Positions 29,470 to 38,643 of a DNA stretch of 64,000 nt are shown here, one piece after another. The position numbers and the translations under genes were made by a program. The DNA comes from Acinetobacter corruptisaponis. Its GTDB lineage: Bacteria; Pseudomonadota; Gammaproteobacteria; Pseudomonadales; Moraxellaceae. The DNA lies in assembly GCF_030053775.1 (NCBI RefSeq), contig NZ_CP125669.1, forward strand, positions 2,351,962-2,415,961. Direction: 5' to 3'. The notes beneath the pieces were generated by a model. The model did not search any database and was not told the origin of the DNA. It worked only from the letters and a program-made list of their open reading frames with translations. How positions within the stretch are numbered: the stretch's first letter is position 1; every line of letters starts with the position of its first letter.

Positions 29470-30762
29470 TTATGATGCTGGAATATCTGAAGATTCACTT
29501 GAAACTTTCGCTTTCTTGCCCATCAAGATTTCAGTGCGAAGATTTTGCGCCAAAGTGGCACACTGCTCATTCATGCCGTTAATCATAAAGGCATGACGGG
29601 TCATGATATTGCTTGGGTTTGGCATTGCCACCAGTTCATAACTATTTTGAATGGTTTTAAGCTGGTCATGGCTCAGGTGCAAAGCAGCCTCTTTTGCATG
29701 CAAATGCTGGGTGAGGCGTTTCGATGCCTCAATCGCGTCCAGTTGCATCGCATCAACGGCGCTTGTCACAGCACCACGGGTCTGTAGTGCAAAGCGTTTA
29801 TCTTCACGGTAACGTTTGTAAAGCACCTCTGCCAACAATTGGAATACCGCACCCACCATCATCAGGCATTCCAACGCATGTGGCTTTTCCAGTGTGGTTG
29901 ATAATATGGCGCCCTCGGCATTAAACTCCTGTACCACGCGAATTTGTGTGGCATCCATTTGATAATGCCTGCTACACAGATCGATACTTTTATCTAAAAA
30001 TAACTGGCAAAGCTTGAAGTAGGGAACTGAGACTGACTGGTTAACGCTACTCAGTAGCTGTTTTGGATCATAAAACTGGATATTCAGTGCCAGCGTTTCA
30101 TGATCAAGCTGGGTCTGTTCGGCTGGATTCTTTTCAATCCGTGGTTTTGGCTGGGCTTTGGCTTGTTGCTGGGCCTGTGCGACCAAAGTCACTGTGTTCT
30201 GTTTTTCCAGCGCCAGCGCCTGGGTTAGGCGTTGAATCTCATGTTTAAGATGATTTTCCTGGTTAATACGCGCAAGGTATTCACTGCGTGTTGGGCGGGC
30301 AATGGCACGGTAAGCCAGCCATATCAGGAAGTGGATAAACAAGGAAGCCAAAATTGCCAGCCACTGTGTGCGTAGAATCTCACCAATACTTGGCTGGATT
30401 AAGGTGATTTCAACAGTTCCCACTTTCTTTTCATTTTGCAGGGCATCACGCACAAAGACTTCACCCTGACGGGTTTTGGCCATGCCACTGGTCGCAAGCA
30501 CCTGTTTATTGGCATCCAGGATACGGATGGATGCGACACTTGGGTTGGTTGCATAACGGTTGGCCACCAGTGCCAATGAGACCGTGTTGGCGGGTTCCAG
30601 CTCTGAAAGACTATCTGCCACAAGCTGACTGGTCATCAGTTGTCCCTGGCTGGCGCGGTTTTCATTGAGTTGATGTGTTGTTGCAATCACCAATAAAAAG
30701 GTATGCAGTGCAAAACTTACAATCAGCAGGCTAGCAAATAGCCCTTGGCGTGGCGCATTCAA
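29470..30762 (-). CDS. Membrane protein with periplasmic loop, YtjB/SMP-like
   Basis: A 430-residue protein. A membrane segment at residues 9-28 is followed by a periplasmic region of about 105 residues, a second membrane segment near 134-152, then a long cytoplasmic part with a coiled-coil stretch (about 165-205). Its N-terminal layout and its divergence from serB recall E. coli ytjB (smp), which lies in the same place. E. coli YtjB is only about 214 residues, so the C-terminal half here is additional and of no recognised family. Function unknown; the architecture suggests a sensor or scaffold. Confidence 0.7.
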   Translation of the reverse strand: MNAPRQGLFASLLIVSFALHTFLLVIATTHQLNENRASQGQLMTSQLVADSLSELEPANTVSLALVANRYATNPSVASIRILDANKQVLATSGMAKTRQGEVFVRDALQNEKKVGTVEITLIQPSIGEILRTQWLAILASLFIHFLIWLAYRAIARPTRSEYLARINQENHLKHEIQRLTQALALEKQNTVTLVAQAQQQAKAQPKPRIEKNPAEQTQLDHETLALNIQFYDPKQLLSSVNQSVSVPYFKLCQLFLDKSIDLCSRHYQMDATQIRVVQEFNAEGAILSTTLEKPHALECLMMVGAVFQLLAEVLYKRYREDKRFALQTRGAVTSAVDAMQLDAIEASKRLTQHLHAKEAALHLSHDQLKTIQNSYELVAMPNPSNIMTRHAFMINGMNEQCATLAQNLRTEILMGKKAKVSSESSDIPAS

Positions 30763-30859
30763 GTTAAACTTCCAAGATAAATAAGAGTCAAATAGATTCA
30801 GGTTGGGTTATGTTATGATTCTTACATACAATAGTTGTCGCTCAACCACGAGTCAATTC

Positions 30860-32080
30860 ATGCGAGAAATCATTCTTATATCCTTTTTAGGACCAGATCA
30901 ACCGAATCAGTTTACTCGATTAATGCAGGTGCTCTCCGTACATTCTTTGCAAATACTCGATGTGGGTCAGGCTGTTATCCATAATCAACTCACCCTTGGG
31001 ATTGTTGTTGCATCGGATCATGAGACTGCAACCGCATTGGCAATGAAAGAGATCCTGATTTTAGCACATGATATTGGCTTAACTGTGCGATTTAAACCAA
31101 TCTCCAACGCAGAATATGAACAATGGGTGAGCGAGGGTGGACGAACCCGCTATATCGTGACTGCGCTTGCCCCAGAACTTACGGCGGCACACTTGCAGGC
31201 AGTGACCAAAATTGTGTCGAGTCAGGGCTTTAATATTGAAACGGTGACACGTTTGTCGGGTCGACTGGATCTGGAAACCGATAGCCCATTTCCACGCCGT
31301 GCCTGTGTCCAGTTTGGTCTAAGCGGACAAATGCTGGACGCGCAGGCCATGCGTGCCGCCTGCCTCAGCCTGTCGGGTGAACTGAACATTGATGTCGCGG
31401 TACAGGAAGACAATGCCTATCGTCGTAACCGTCGTCTGGTTTGCTTCGATATGGATTCAACCCTGATTGAGCAGGAAGTGATTGATGAGTTGGCGCTGGA
31501 GGCGGGTGTGGGTGCACAGGTGGCTGAAATTACCGAGCGAGCCATGCAGGGTGAGCTGGATTTTCAGCAAAGTTTCCGTGCCCGTGTTGCCTTGTTAAAA
31601 GGTCTGGATGCTTCGGTTCTACCAAAAATTGCAGAACGTTTAACTGTGACCGAAGGTGCAGAGCGTCTGATTTCAACCCTGAAAGCCTTGGGATATAAAA
31701 CGGCAATCCTGTCAGGTGGATTCCAGTATTTTGCTGAATACCTACAGGCCAAGCTCGGAATTGATGAAGTGCATGCCAATATTCTGGATGTACGGGATGG
31801 TCTGGTGACAGGTGAGGTCAAGGGCGCAATTGTTGATGGTGCGCGTAAGGCTGAATTATTACGTCATTTGGCCGACAAAATGGGTATTTCGCTAGAACAG
31901 GTCATGGCAGTGGGGGACGGGGCCAATGATTTGCCAATGCTTGCCATTGCAGGCTTGGGCGTGGCATACCGTGCAAAACCACTGGTGCGTCAGAATGCCA
32001 ATCAGGCGATTTCAAGTGTCGGTCTGGATGGTGTCCTATACTTGCTGGGAATGCATGACAAGGACCTGAATCGTGCTTAA
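30860..32080 (+). CDS. serB: Phosphoserine phosphatase
   Basis: A 406-residue enzyme for the last step of serine synthesis. Residues 1-170 are two ACT-like domains. The C-terminal HAD phosphatase domain carries CFDMDSTLIEQE (nucleophile Asp), the LSGGF motif and VGDGANDLPML. The start is MREIILISFLG at 30860. The long N-terminal part is typical of the double-ACT SerB form. Confidence 0.95.
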   Translation: MREIILISFLGPDQPNQFTRLMQVLSVHSLQILDVGQAVIHNQLTLGIVVASDHETATALAMKEILILAHDIGLTVRFKPISNAEYEQWVSEGGRTRYIVTALAPELTAAHLQAVTKIVSSQGFNIETVTRLSGRLDLETDSPFPRRACVQFGLSGQMLDAQAMRAACLSLSGELNIDVAVQEDNAYRRNRRLVCFDMDSTLIEQEVIDELALEAGVGAQVAEITERAMQGELDFQQSFRARVALLKGLDASVLPKIAERLTVTEGAERLISTLKALGYKTAILSGGFQYFAEYLQAKLGIDEVHANILDVRDGLVTGEVKGAIVDGARKAELLRHLADKMGISLEQVMAVGDGANDLPMLAIAGLGVAYRAKPLVRQNANQAISSVGLDGVLYLLGMHDKDLNRA

Positions 32081-32128
32081 AGGCGGGTTGTGCTGAATCA
32101 GTCCCGATCTGTGTTTTGAGCTTTATTT

Positions 32129-32151
32129 AATGCCGTTTTTCAAGCGGCATT
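32129..32151 (+). terminator. Terminator after serB
   Basis: AATGCCG and CGGCATT arms around a nine-base loop, followed by ATTTATTTT. It ends the serB transcript. Confidence 0.8.
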
Positions 32152-32249
32152 ATTTATTTTAAATACGTCACGATTCCGTCATATTTATGTCTAAATGTAT
32201 AGAAAAACAACGATAAAAAAATTCTGAAAAAAGTTTTTTTAAGCTAAAA

Positions 32250-32484
32250 ACAGCGTGATAGTTTTTTGTAATGACACGCTGTAACTGATGCTATATGGAC
32301 ATTCAGGCCTTTTATGCCTGTAAAAAATGTAATGACAAAAGCATATTGCGACATCTTGTGTCGTATGGTTGATTTCAGGCTCTTTTTTTCTGGAAAAAAC
32401 GCTCCATAATGCATAAAGACACAAACGCAATACATAGTACTGTTAGAGATTACAGAACAATTATGATGAGGTCTGGGCAAGACC
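32250..32484 (+). other. Hairpin-rich spacer, possible structured RNA or leader
   Basis: A 430-base gene-free stretch between serB and the small membrane gene holds four clean hairpins: ACAGCGTG/CACGCTGT (32250-32282), CAGGC/GCCTG (32304-32320), CGACA/TGTCG (32349-32363) and GGTCT/AGACC (32470-32484). The last lies just before the strong ribosome binding site of the next gene. No open frame here looks real. It may be the 5' leader of the downstream gene or an independent RNA. I recognise no known family. Confidence 0.4.
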
Positions 32485-32514
32485 CCGACCATCCTTTTAA
32501 AGACGGAGGTTTCT

Positions 32515-32850
32515 ATGGAAGCAGCGAATTTCACCATGTGGGTTGGATTTGGCTTGATCGCTGTCGCAGTTATTGCTGTTTTCTTTTCTCCTTATCGTCG
32601 TTGGCTAGGTTTTATGTTGGCAGGTATGCTGTGCTGGGGACTGCTGGAAGTGGTGCGCTTTGGGGTGCAAACCATGTTCGAAATGTCAGTCGCCTATAGC
32701 TACCTGACTGCGCTGAGCCTTGCGATGGTAATGGTGACATTTATTCTCTTGCGTGAAGACAAGCAGGCGCAGAAACAGCTGGCAAACCGTCAGTATATTG
32801 AGCACACCCCTGTGTACAAGGATGACCAGCAACAATGCTCTAGCCGATAA
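32515..32850 (+). CDS. Small hypothetical membrane protein
   Basis: A 111-residue protein with three hydrophobic segments (about residues 7-24, 31-48 and 60-79) and a polar, Gln-rich C-terminal tail. A near-perfect GGAGG lies seven bases before the ATG, implying efficient translation. No family recognised. It is preceded by the hairpin-rich spacer and is followed by its own small gap before the SCP2-like gene. Confidence 0.75.
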   Translation: MEAANFTMWVGFGLIAVAVIAVFFSPYRRWLGFMLAGMLCWGLLEVVRFGVQTMFEMSVAYSYLTALSLAMVMVTFILLREDKQAQKQLANRQYIEHTPVYKDDQQQCSSR

Positions 32851-32998
32851 TTTATAATAAGATAAATCACATCAAAGGCATGCTCGGCATGCCTTTTTTG
32901 CACTAACTTTCTGAAACAAAGCTTTTACCGCCTTTGCAACAATTGTGCTAGGATACAGTTGTCTTAATTTTCATCATAATACTGTGGGCATAAATGTC

Positions 32999-33478
32999 AT
33001 GAAGCTTTCTTCTTTACCTGTGATTCAGTTACCTATTGTTGATGTAAGCACTGATCCGTTAGATTTGTTGGTGACAGGTTTGGCGTTACGTATGAAGCAA
33101 TTGGCACGTACTAGCCCAAAGTTTATTGAATTGGTTCATGACCGTGAATTCCGTATCCAGATTGGTACGGATGCAGGACTGGCGCGTCAGATTATTGTCA
33201 ACCGTGGCAAGATTGATACGGTTGCAGGCAATCCAGAAAAGGCCGACTTTATTTTACAGTTTGCTTCAAGTGAGCAGGGCGTGAAAACCTTGGTGAAAGG
33301 TGATCCAACGGCTTTCATGACAGGCATGCAGGATGGCAGTATCAAAATGGAGGGTGACTTTAGCCTGCTGGTTTGGTTTAACCAGGCGGCAAAATTGATC
33401 CCACCTAAAGTGCCAAAACCTGTAAAAGAAAAAATTCGTCAGGCGCGTGCCTTTATTAAAGAAAAAACAGGCAAATAA
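32999..33478 (+). CDS. SCP2 sterol-binding domain protein
   Basis: A 159-residue soluble protein resembling the SCP2 lipid-carrier fold. The segment INRG-like VNRGKIDTVAGNPEKADFIL, the VKGDPTAFMTGMQDGSIKMEGD stretch split around Gly-Asp, and the final LLVWFNQAAKLIPP helix match this family, which binds hydrophobic ligands; relatives include UbiJ and UbiT lipid carriers. The ligand is unknown. The start is the ATG at 32999. Its downstream terminator is split by the insertion sequence. Confidence 0.75.
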   Translation: MKLSSLPVIQLPIVDVSTDPLDLLVTGLALRMKQLARTSPKFIELVHDREFRIQIGTDAGLARQIIVNRGKIDTVAGNPEKADFILQFASSEQGVKTLVKGDPTAFMTGMQDGSIKMEGDFSLLVWFNQAAKLIPPKVPKPVKEKIRQARAFIKEKTGK

Positions 33479-33485
33479 GCCTAAA

Positions 33486-33500
33486 TAAAAAAACTCCCCA
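33486..33500. terminator. Left half of a terminator split by the IS element
   Basis: The left arm AAAAAAACTCCC lies here and the matching arm GGGAGTTTTTTT lies at 34961-34972, beyond the IS. Removing the IS and one copy of the ATT duplication rebuilds a stem with a six-base loop between the SCP2-like gene (plus) and dtd (minus). Confidence 0.85.
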
Positions 33501-33503
33501 ATT

Positions 33504-33528
33504 TGATCTGACCCCAATAAGTTGGACA
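33504..33528 (+). repeat. IS terminal inverted repeat (OrfB side)
   Basis: Starts TGATCTGACCCC and ends AAGTTGGACA. It matches the other end at 19 of 25 positions by eye. Confidence 0.88.
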
Positions 33529-33534
33529 GTTTGA

Positions 33535-34320
33535 TTAAGTGGTTTTTAAGGACTGATTTCTGTACTGTACAGGACTCAGTCCTTTTAGTTTCACCTTGAT
33601 TCGATCATGGTTGTAATAGTGGATGTATTTTTTCACGACTTGTTCCAGTTCATCAATGGATTTAAATTCTTCTCCATAAAAACACTCTGATTTCAGTATT
33701 CCAAAGAAGCTTTCCATAGAGGCATTGTCTAAACAATTTCCTTTACGTGACATACTTTGTGTTAAGCCATTCTGTTTCAATTGTTCTTGATAATAATGCA
33801 TTTGGTTTTGCCATCCCTGATCTGAATGGATCATCGGTTTGTCATCAGGTTTTAGTTTATCTATAGCCTTCTTGAGCATATCTTTCACCAATCCAAATAC
33901 TGGTCTGCGTTGAATATGGAAAGCTATGATTTCGCCATTAAATAAATCCATGACTGGTGATAGATAAAGCTTCTCACCTCGAACATTGAACTCAGTCACA
34001 TCAGTTACCCATTTCTGGTTGGGCTGTTCTGCCTTAAATTGACGTTGTAATACATTGTCTGCAATCTTGCCCACTTGTCCTTTGTAAGAGCGATATTTCG
34101 TGGCTCTGACACGTGATTTAAGTTGCATAGACTGCATCAATCGTTGAACACACTTATGATTGATCACCAAACCTAAATTCCTCAAGGCAAGGGTAATCCT
34201 ACGATAACCATATCTTCCTTTATGCTGATGATAGATTACCCTGATTTTCTTTTTCAAATCATAATCTTGATCTTCATGTTTATATATTTGCACATGGTAA
34301 TAGTAAGTACTGCGTGACAT
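33535..34320 (-). CDS. IS3-family transposase OrfB (DDE catalytic domain)
   Basis: A 261-residue rve-type integrase core. The catalytic triad is D107 (WVTDVTEF), D167 (MIHSDQGW) and E203 (NASMESFFG), with the diagnostic 35-residue gap between the last two. The N-terminal MSRSTYYYH and YGYRRIT segments are typical. The frame is open upstream to the slip site at 34440-34446 and encodes the usual YSLKHLLHAAKMSRSTYYYH junction, so the active product is probably the OrfAB fusion made by -1 frameshifting. Confidence 0.93.
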   Translation of the reverse strand: MSRSTYYYHVQIYKHEDQDYDLKKKIRVIYHQHKGRYGYRRITLALRNLGLVINHKCVQRLMQSMQLKSRVRATKYRSYKGQVGKIADNVLQRQFKAEQPNQKWVTDVTEFNVRGEKLYLSPVMDLFNGEIIAFHIQRRPVFGLVKDMLKKAIDKLKPDDKPMIHSDQGWQNQMHYYQEQLKQNGLTQSMSRKGNCLDNASMESFFGILKSECFYGEEFKSIDELEQVVKKYIHYYNHDRIKVKLKGLSPVQYRNQSLKTT

Positions 34321-34361
34321 CTTGGCTGCATGTAATAAATGCTTTAATGAGTAGGTTTGCC

Positions 34362-34901
34362 TTAATCCTGATATAAGTCTTGCAAGCGCTGCTGTTCGGC
34401 AGCTTCTTTTGCTTCCTGTTCCAGCCTTAAGGCTTTCAGCTTTTTTAAAAAGGCATTCTCTGCACGTAAATATGCTAATTCTTCCAGTAACTCTTTTTGG
34501 GTTTTATCTTGGTCTGCCTTAGACAGTTTGATCGGTTTAGGCATAAGTTTGGTTCGCCCTTTAGGCTTCGGTTTTAAGCCATCTATACCTTGCTCTCGAT
34601 ATTGACGCAACCAATTAAATACCTGTGATGGGCTTTTAAGGTCGAATTTAATCATTGCTTCCCGAGCGGATAAACCATCTGTTTGAACCGACTCTATCAC
34701 TGCCAGTTTAATTTCAAGAGAAAGTACCCGATGTCTTTGTTTTTCAGAAAAAGCTGCTTCACCGTTTTTATTATATTGAGCTACCGATTGGCGAACGAGA
34801 CTTTGGTCAATATTAAAAAACTTAGAGGTTGTTGGATAACCATAACCTGATAAGTAATGTTGAACAACTTTCAGTTTTAATGCTTTGTTGTATTTAGCCA
34901 T
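34362..34901 (-). CDS. IS3-family OrfA (double helix-turn-helix)
   Basis: A 179-residue DNA-binding protein with two helix-turn-helix units (about residues 10-50 and 65-105) and a C-terminal helical, leucine-zipper-like region (ELAYLRAENAFLKKLKALRL) for multimerisation. It sits in the -1 frame relative to OrfB. Confidence 0.92.
   Translation of the reverse strand: MAKYNKALKLKVVQHYLSGYGYPTTSKFFNIDQSLVRQSVAQYNKNGEAAFSEKQRHRVLSLEIKLAVIESVQTDGLSAREAMIKFDLKSPSQVFNWLRQYREQGIDGLKPKPKGRTKLMPKPIKLSKADQDKTQKELLEELAYLRAENAFLKKLKALRLEQEAKEAAEQQRLQDLYQD
34440..34446 (-). other. Programmed -1 ribosomal frameshift site A-AAA-AAG
   Basis: On the minus strand the OrfA codons TTA AAA AAG contain the classic IS3-family slippery heptamer AAAAAAG. 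A one-base slip back enters the OrfB frame, which stays open through to its stop at 33535. Confidence 0.85.
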
Positions 34902-34931
34902 TAAAAAGCACCCTTCAAATTAGACTAAGAG

Positions 34932-34956
34932 TGTCCAACTTTCGGGGTGCAGTTCA
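34932..34956 (-). repeat. IS terminal inverted repeat (OrfA side)
   Basis: Read on the minus strand it starts TGAACTGCACCCC and ends AAGTTGGACA, mirroring the other terminus. Confidence 0.88.
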
Positions 34957-34983
34957 ATTCGGGAGTTTTTTTATGGCCTAAAC

Positions 34984-35424
34984 TTATTCAATTTCCAGAT
35001 TAAAGGTCACTGGGCCATCATTGACCAAATGCACTTTCATGTCAGCGGCAAAAATACCTGTTTGGACATTTGCAAATTGTTGGCGTGCATATTCAACCAG
35101 TTGTTCATACAATGCTTTGGCTTCGGCTGGCGGCATTGCAGGCCCAAAGTCTGGACGCAGCCCTTTTTGGGTTTGTGCCATCAGGGTAAACTGGGACACC
35201 AAAAGAATGCCTCCATTGGCCTGGCTGACATTCCAGCCCATCTTGCCATTCTCATCATCAAAGATGCGGTACTTTAAAATCTTGTCAATCAGCTTCTGGC
35301 CTTTTTCGAGGGTATCTTCTTTACCGACTCCCAAAAATACCAGTAAGCCTTGTTGAATCTCACCTGTGGTTTGACCCTCAACCACGACCTTGGCTTCGAG
35401 AACCCGTTGGATTAATGCGCGCAT
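34984..35424 (-). CDS. dtd: D-aminoacyl-tRNA deacylase
   Basis: A 146-residue editing enzyme that removes D-amino acids (and glycine) mischarged on tRNA. Family motifs are MRALIQRV at the N-terminus, VSQFTLMAQTQKGLRPDF in the middle and NDGPVTFNLE at the end, including the cross-subunit Gly-Pro motif GPV. The start is the ATG at 35424. It faces the IS, and its terminator is the one that was split. Confidence 0.95.
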   Translation of the reverse strand: MRALIQRVLEAKVVVEGQTTGEIQQGLLVFLGVGKEDTLEKGQKLIDKILKYRIFDDENGKMGWNVSQANGGILLVSQFTLMAQTQKGLRPDFGPAMPPAEAKALYEQLVEYARQQFANVQTGIFAADMKVHLVNDGPVTFNLEIE

Positions 35425-35575
35425 AACATTGAAAGATAGATGAAAAAGACAGGGAATTTTAGCAGACAAATGGGCCTGAAAATTGACTGTGCAGCAAAAG
35501 TCTACTATCCAACCCCAGCCATTTGGTTGTATAACAACTTATATTATGCAAAAGAATTGGTTAAAACCATCGCCT

Positions 35576-36781
35576 ATGTCTGCCATCATTCAATCTTTAC
35601 TGGACACCGACCTGTATAAATTCACCATGCTGCAAGTGGTACTGCACCAGTTTCCACAAACGCACAGTGTTTATTTATTCCGTTGCCGAAATCTGGAGGA
35701 TACCGCCTATCCCTTGACGGAAATTCTGGATGATCTCAACCATCAGCTCGATTTACTGTGCGAACTTCGCTTTAAAGAGGATGAATTGCAGTACCTCCGT
35801 TCACTGCGCTTCATCAAGAGTGACTTTGTTGACTATCTGGAGCTGTTCCAGCTCAAGCGACGTTTTATTCAGGCCAGTATTGATGCGGCAGGGCGGCTGG
35901 ATATTCGGATTGAGGGGCCGATGGTGCAGGCCATGATGTTTGAAATCTTTGTCTTGGCCATTGTCAATGAACTGTATTTCCGCCGTATCCGTACCGATGA
36001 GGTTTGGGCTGAGGGTGAGCGCCGATTACAGCACAAGCTGGTCCAACTGCAACACTATGCCCAGCAACAGCAGGACAATGATCCCCCATTCTTGGTTTCA
36101 GACTTTGGCACCCGTCGCCGTTATAGTTTTGACTGGCAAAAGCATGTGGTGCAGGCGTTTCATGATGCTGCACCGCAAGTGTTCCGTGGCACCAGCAATG
36201 TACTGTTGGCGAAAGAGTTGGGTATCAGCCCGATTGGAACCATGGCACATGAGTTTTTACAGGCATTTCAGGCGCTGGATGTGCGGTTGCGCAATTTTCA
36301 GAAAGCCGCGCTGGAGGCATGGGTACAGGAATATCGGGGTGACCTGGGGATTGCCCTGACCGATGTGGTGGGGATGGATGCGTTCCTGCGTGATTTTGAC
36401 CTGTATTTTGCCAAGCTGTTTGATGGTTTGCGCCATGACAGTGGCGATCCCTATGAGTGGGGTGACAAGGCCTATGCACATTATCGTCAATTAAAGATTG
36501 ATACCAAGACCAAGATGCTGACCTTTAGTGATGGCCTTAATCTGGAAAAAGCATGGTTATTGCATCAATATTTTAAGGACCGTTTTCAGGTCAGTTTTGG
36601 GATTGGCACCAACCTCACCAATGATATGGGGCAGACACCGCTGAATATCGTGTTAAAACTGGTGGAGTGTAATGGGCAGTCAGTGGCGAAGATTTCGGAC
36701 AGCCCAGGAAAAACCATGACCGATAACGATACATTTCTGGCGTATTTACGTCAGGTGTTTGAGATTGAGGAAGTGATGTAA
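35576..36781 (+). CDS. pncB: Nicotinate phosphoribosyltransferase
   Basis: A 401-residue enzyme that makes nicotinate mononucleotide in the Preiss-Handler NAD pathway, using the product of PncA. Motifs: [13 protein letters not shown] at the start, [32 protein letters not shown] with the conserved His, and [12 protein letters not shown] phosphate-binding near the end. The start is the ATG at 35576; two earlier in-frame ATGs are less family-like. Confidence 0.96.
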   Translation: MSAIIQSLLDTDLYKFTMLQVVLHQFPQTHSVYLFRCRNLEDTAYPLTEILDDLNHQLDLLCELRFKEDELQYLRSLRFIKSDFVDYLELFQLKRRFIQASIDAAGRLDIRIEGPMVQAMMFEIFVLAIVNELYFRRIRTDEVWAEGERRLQHKLVQLQHYAQQQQDNDPPFLVSDFGTRRRYSFDWQKHVVQAFHDAAPQVFRGTSNVLLAKELGISPIGTMAHEFLQAFQALDVRLRNFQKAALEAWVQEYRGDLGIALTDVVGMDAFLRDFDLYFAKLFDGLRHDSGDPYEWGDKAYAHYRQLKIDTKTKMLTFSDGLNLEKAWLLHQYFKDRFQVSFGIGTNLTNDMGQTPLNIVLKLVECNGQSVAKISDSPGKTMTDNDTFLAYLRQVFEIEEVM

Positions 36782-36884
36782 TCTATATCTTCTTTTTTGC
36801 TAAACGAATGCAAAAAATCAGACAAAGATAAAAAGTAGGCTATGTTAAAATCATTCCAGTGCTGTGGCGACAAGACCCCTAACC

Positions 36885-37733
36885 ATGACAGATGTAGACT
36901 TTAAACTTGATTTGCTGATTGAACCTGAGCAGCTTGTGCCTTACTTGGGGCATGAGTTGATTCGTATTATTGATTTAAGCCGAGCATCGGTTTATGAACA
37001 ATTGCATATCCCGCATGCGATTCATTTGCAGCCAAAGTATCTGGTGGCGCAACAGGAACAGGCCAATGGTCTATTGCCCGATGTACAGGGATTACAAACC
37101 CTGATTGAAAAGCTGAATATCTCACCGCAGCATCATGTCGTGGTTTATGATGATGAGGGCGGTGCTTGGGCAGGGCGACTGATCTGGAATCTACATTGTC
37201 TTGGTTTTACCCGTACGAGTTTGATCAATGGCGGAATTCATGGCTGGCTGGGTGCTGGTCTACCTACTACCGCAGAAGTTGAAAAAGTCATCCCTGTCAC
37301 TGATCTGCTACAGGTTGATCTGGATACCGTGCAACAGCATCGGATTGAGTACAACGAGCTGTTGCAGCAGGTTCAGCAAGAAAATATCCAGCTTTGGGAC
37401 TGCCGTACCAATGAGGAATATACGGGACTTCGTTTGGCCGCGCGTCGTGGGGGCCACATCCCAAATGCACTGCATTTTGAATGGAGTACTGCCCTTAATC
37501 GTGAAAATCATCTAAAATTGCACCCGCTTGAACGCACTCAACAACGTTTGGAGCAATTAGGCTTTAATTTACAGCAACCTGTGGTGGTGTACTGTCAGTC
37601 ACATCACCGTTCGGGCTTGGCGTATATTTTGGCGCGATTGCTTAACTGGCAAGTCAGGGCCTACGATGGTGCGTGGAGTGAATGGGGCAATCGCCTCGAT
37701 AGTCCTATTATTTCAGGGGAGTCACCATCTTGA
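36885..37733 (+). CDS. Tandem rhodanese thiosulfate/mercaptopyruvate sulfurtransferase
   Basis: A 282-residue protein of two rhodanese domains. The C-terminal domain has the catalytic loop [10 protein letters not shown] with Cys237, while the N-terminal domain has Asp in the equivalent place ([11 protein letters not shown]), the usual inactive partner. It would transfer sulfane sulfur to cyanide or another thiol acceptor. The start is the ATG at 36885. Its stop codon overlaps the TTG start of psd, so the two genes are translationally coupled. Confidence 0.88.
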   Translation: MTDVDFKLDLLIEPEQLVPYLGHELIRIIDLSRASVYEQLHIPHAIHLQPKYLVAQQEQANGLLPDVQGLQTLIEKLNISPQHHVVVYDDEGGAWAGRLIWNLHCLGFTRTSLINGGIHGWLGAGLPTTAEVEKVIPVTDLLQVDLDTVQQHRIEYNELLQQVQQENIQLWDCRTNEEYTGLRLAARRGGHIPNALHFEWSTALNRENHLKLHPLERTQQRLEQLGFNLQQPVVVYCQSHHRSGLAYILARLLNWQVRAYDGAWSEWGNRLDSPIISGESPS

Positions 37734-38581
37734 GTTTTGCAGCAGATTTAAAAAAACAACTGTTTATCAAAGCACAGAATCTTGTGCCACAACACCAATT
37801 GAGCCGTGTGATTGGCAAGGTTGCCGCAAGTGAAAATGTTTTGGTGAAAACTGCTGTTATTCAGGCGTTCAAGGCAAAATATGGTATTGATATGAGTATT
37901 GCTGAACAAAGCAATGCACAGCAATATAAGTCATTCAACGAATTCTTTACTCGCGCATTAAAACAGGGTGTGCGTGGTGTGGATGAGCGTGCCGATAGTA
38001 TTGTTTGCCCTGCCGATGGTGCGATTTCTCAGTTGGGTAAGATTGAGGCGGGCGATATTTTTCAGGCTAAAGGACAAAGTTTTTCTGTTGAGAAATTGAT
38101 TGGTGATCCGCAATTGGCTAAACCATTTCAGAATGGACAATTTGCAACTGTTTATTTATCGCCAAAAGATTACCACCGTGTACACATGCCATTCGCTGGC
38201 ACATTGACCGAAACCTTATATATTCCAGGTGAGTTATTTTCAGTAAACCAAACAACTGCGGAAAATGTACCAGGCTTGTTTGCGCGTAACGAACGTATGG
38301 TGTGCCTGTTTGATACCGAGCTGGGCCGTATGGCGGTGGTGTTGGTTGGTGCGATGATTGTGGCTGGCATTGAAATTGTTGCAACAGGTAAGGTGAAACC
38401 AACAGGTAAAGTTGAGTTACAGCATCATCAACTGCAATTGGATAAAGGGGCTGAGCTTGGACGTTTCTACCTCGGTTCTACTGCTGTGGTATTGTTTGAA
38501 AAAGATAAAATAGTGTGGGAAGAACAGTTTAAAGCCAATTCGACTGTAGTAATGGGCGAGCGGTTAGGGCATTCGGTTTAA
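37730..38581 (+). CDS. psd: Phosphatidylserine decarboxylase proenzyme
   Basis: A 283-residue inner-membrane enzyme that makes phosphatidylethanolamine. It self-cleaves at the LGST motif (Gly249-Ser250), the Ser becoming the pyruvoyl group. Other motifs are [10 protein letters not shown], the [11 protein letters not shown] loop and [13 protein letters not shown]. The start is a TTG at 37730, supported by AGGGGAG eight bases before it, and overlapping the upstream TGA; no better ATG exists in frame. Confidence 0.95.
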   Translation: MSFAADLKKQLFIKAQNLVPQHQLSRVIGKVAASENVLVKTAVIQAFKAKYGIDMSIAEQSNAQQYKSFNEFFTRALKQGVRGVDERADSIVCPADGAISQLGKIEAGDIFQAKGQSFSVEKLIGDPQLAKPFQNGQFATVYLSPKDYHRVHMPFAGTLTETLYIPGELFSVNQTTAENVPGLFARNERMVCLFDTELGRMAVVLVGAMIVAGIEIVATGKVKPTGKVELQHHQLQLDKGAELGRFYLGSTAVVLFEKDKIVWEEQFKANSTVVMGERLGHSV

Positions 38582-38591
38582 ATTTACAGAT

Positions 38592-38626
38592 AAAAAAGCC
38601 CCTGAAAATTTTTAAGGGGCTTTTTT
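38592..38626. terminator. Strong bidirectional terminator after psd
   Basis: AAAAAAGCCCCT and AGGGGCTTTTTT arms around an eleven-base loop. It separates psd from the convergent Mrr-like gene and marks the left edge of the accessory island. Confidence 0.9.
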
Positions 38627-38643
38627 AAATAATTGTTGTATGG

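Larger units (their letters stand above)
33504..34956 (-). mobile_element. IS3-family (IS150-like) insertion sequence, 1453 bp, apparently intact
   Basis: A complete element with two overlapping-frame transposase genes on the minus strand, imperfect 25-base terminal inverted repeats and a 3-base target duplication (ATT at 33501-33503 and 34957-34959). Size, OrfA with a double helix-turn-helix, the A-AAA-AAG slip site and the DDE OrfB all fit the IS150 group. No frameshift or stop disrupts either gene beyond the programmed slip. I cannot name the ISfinder member. Confidence 0.93.

Noticed and set aside
35940..36490. Several long antisense and alternate-frame open frames across pncB
   Set aside because: They are shadows of the well-supported pncB gene, with no start signals or family motifs.
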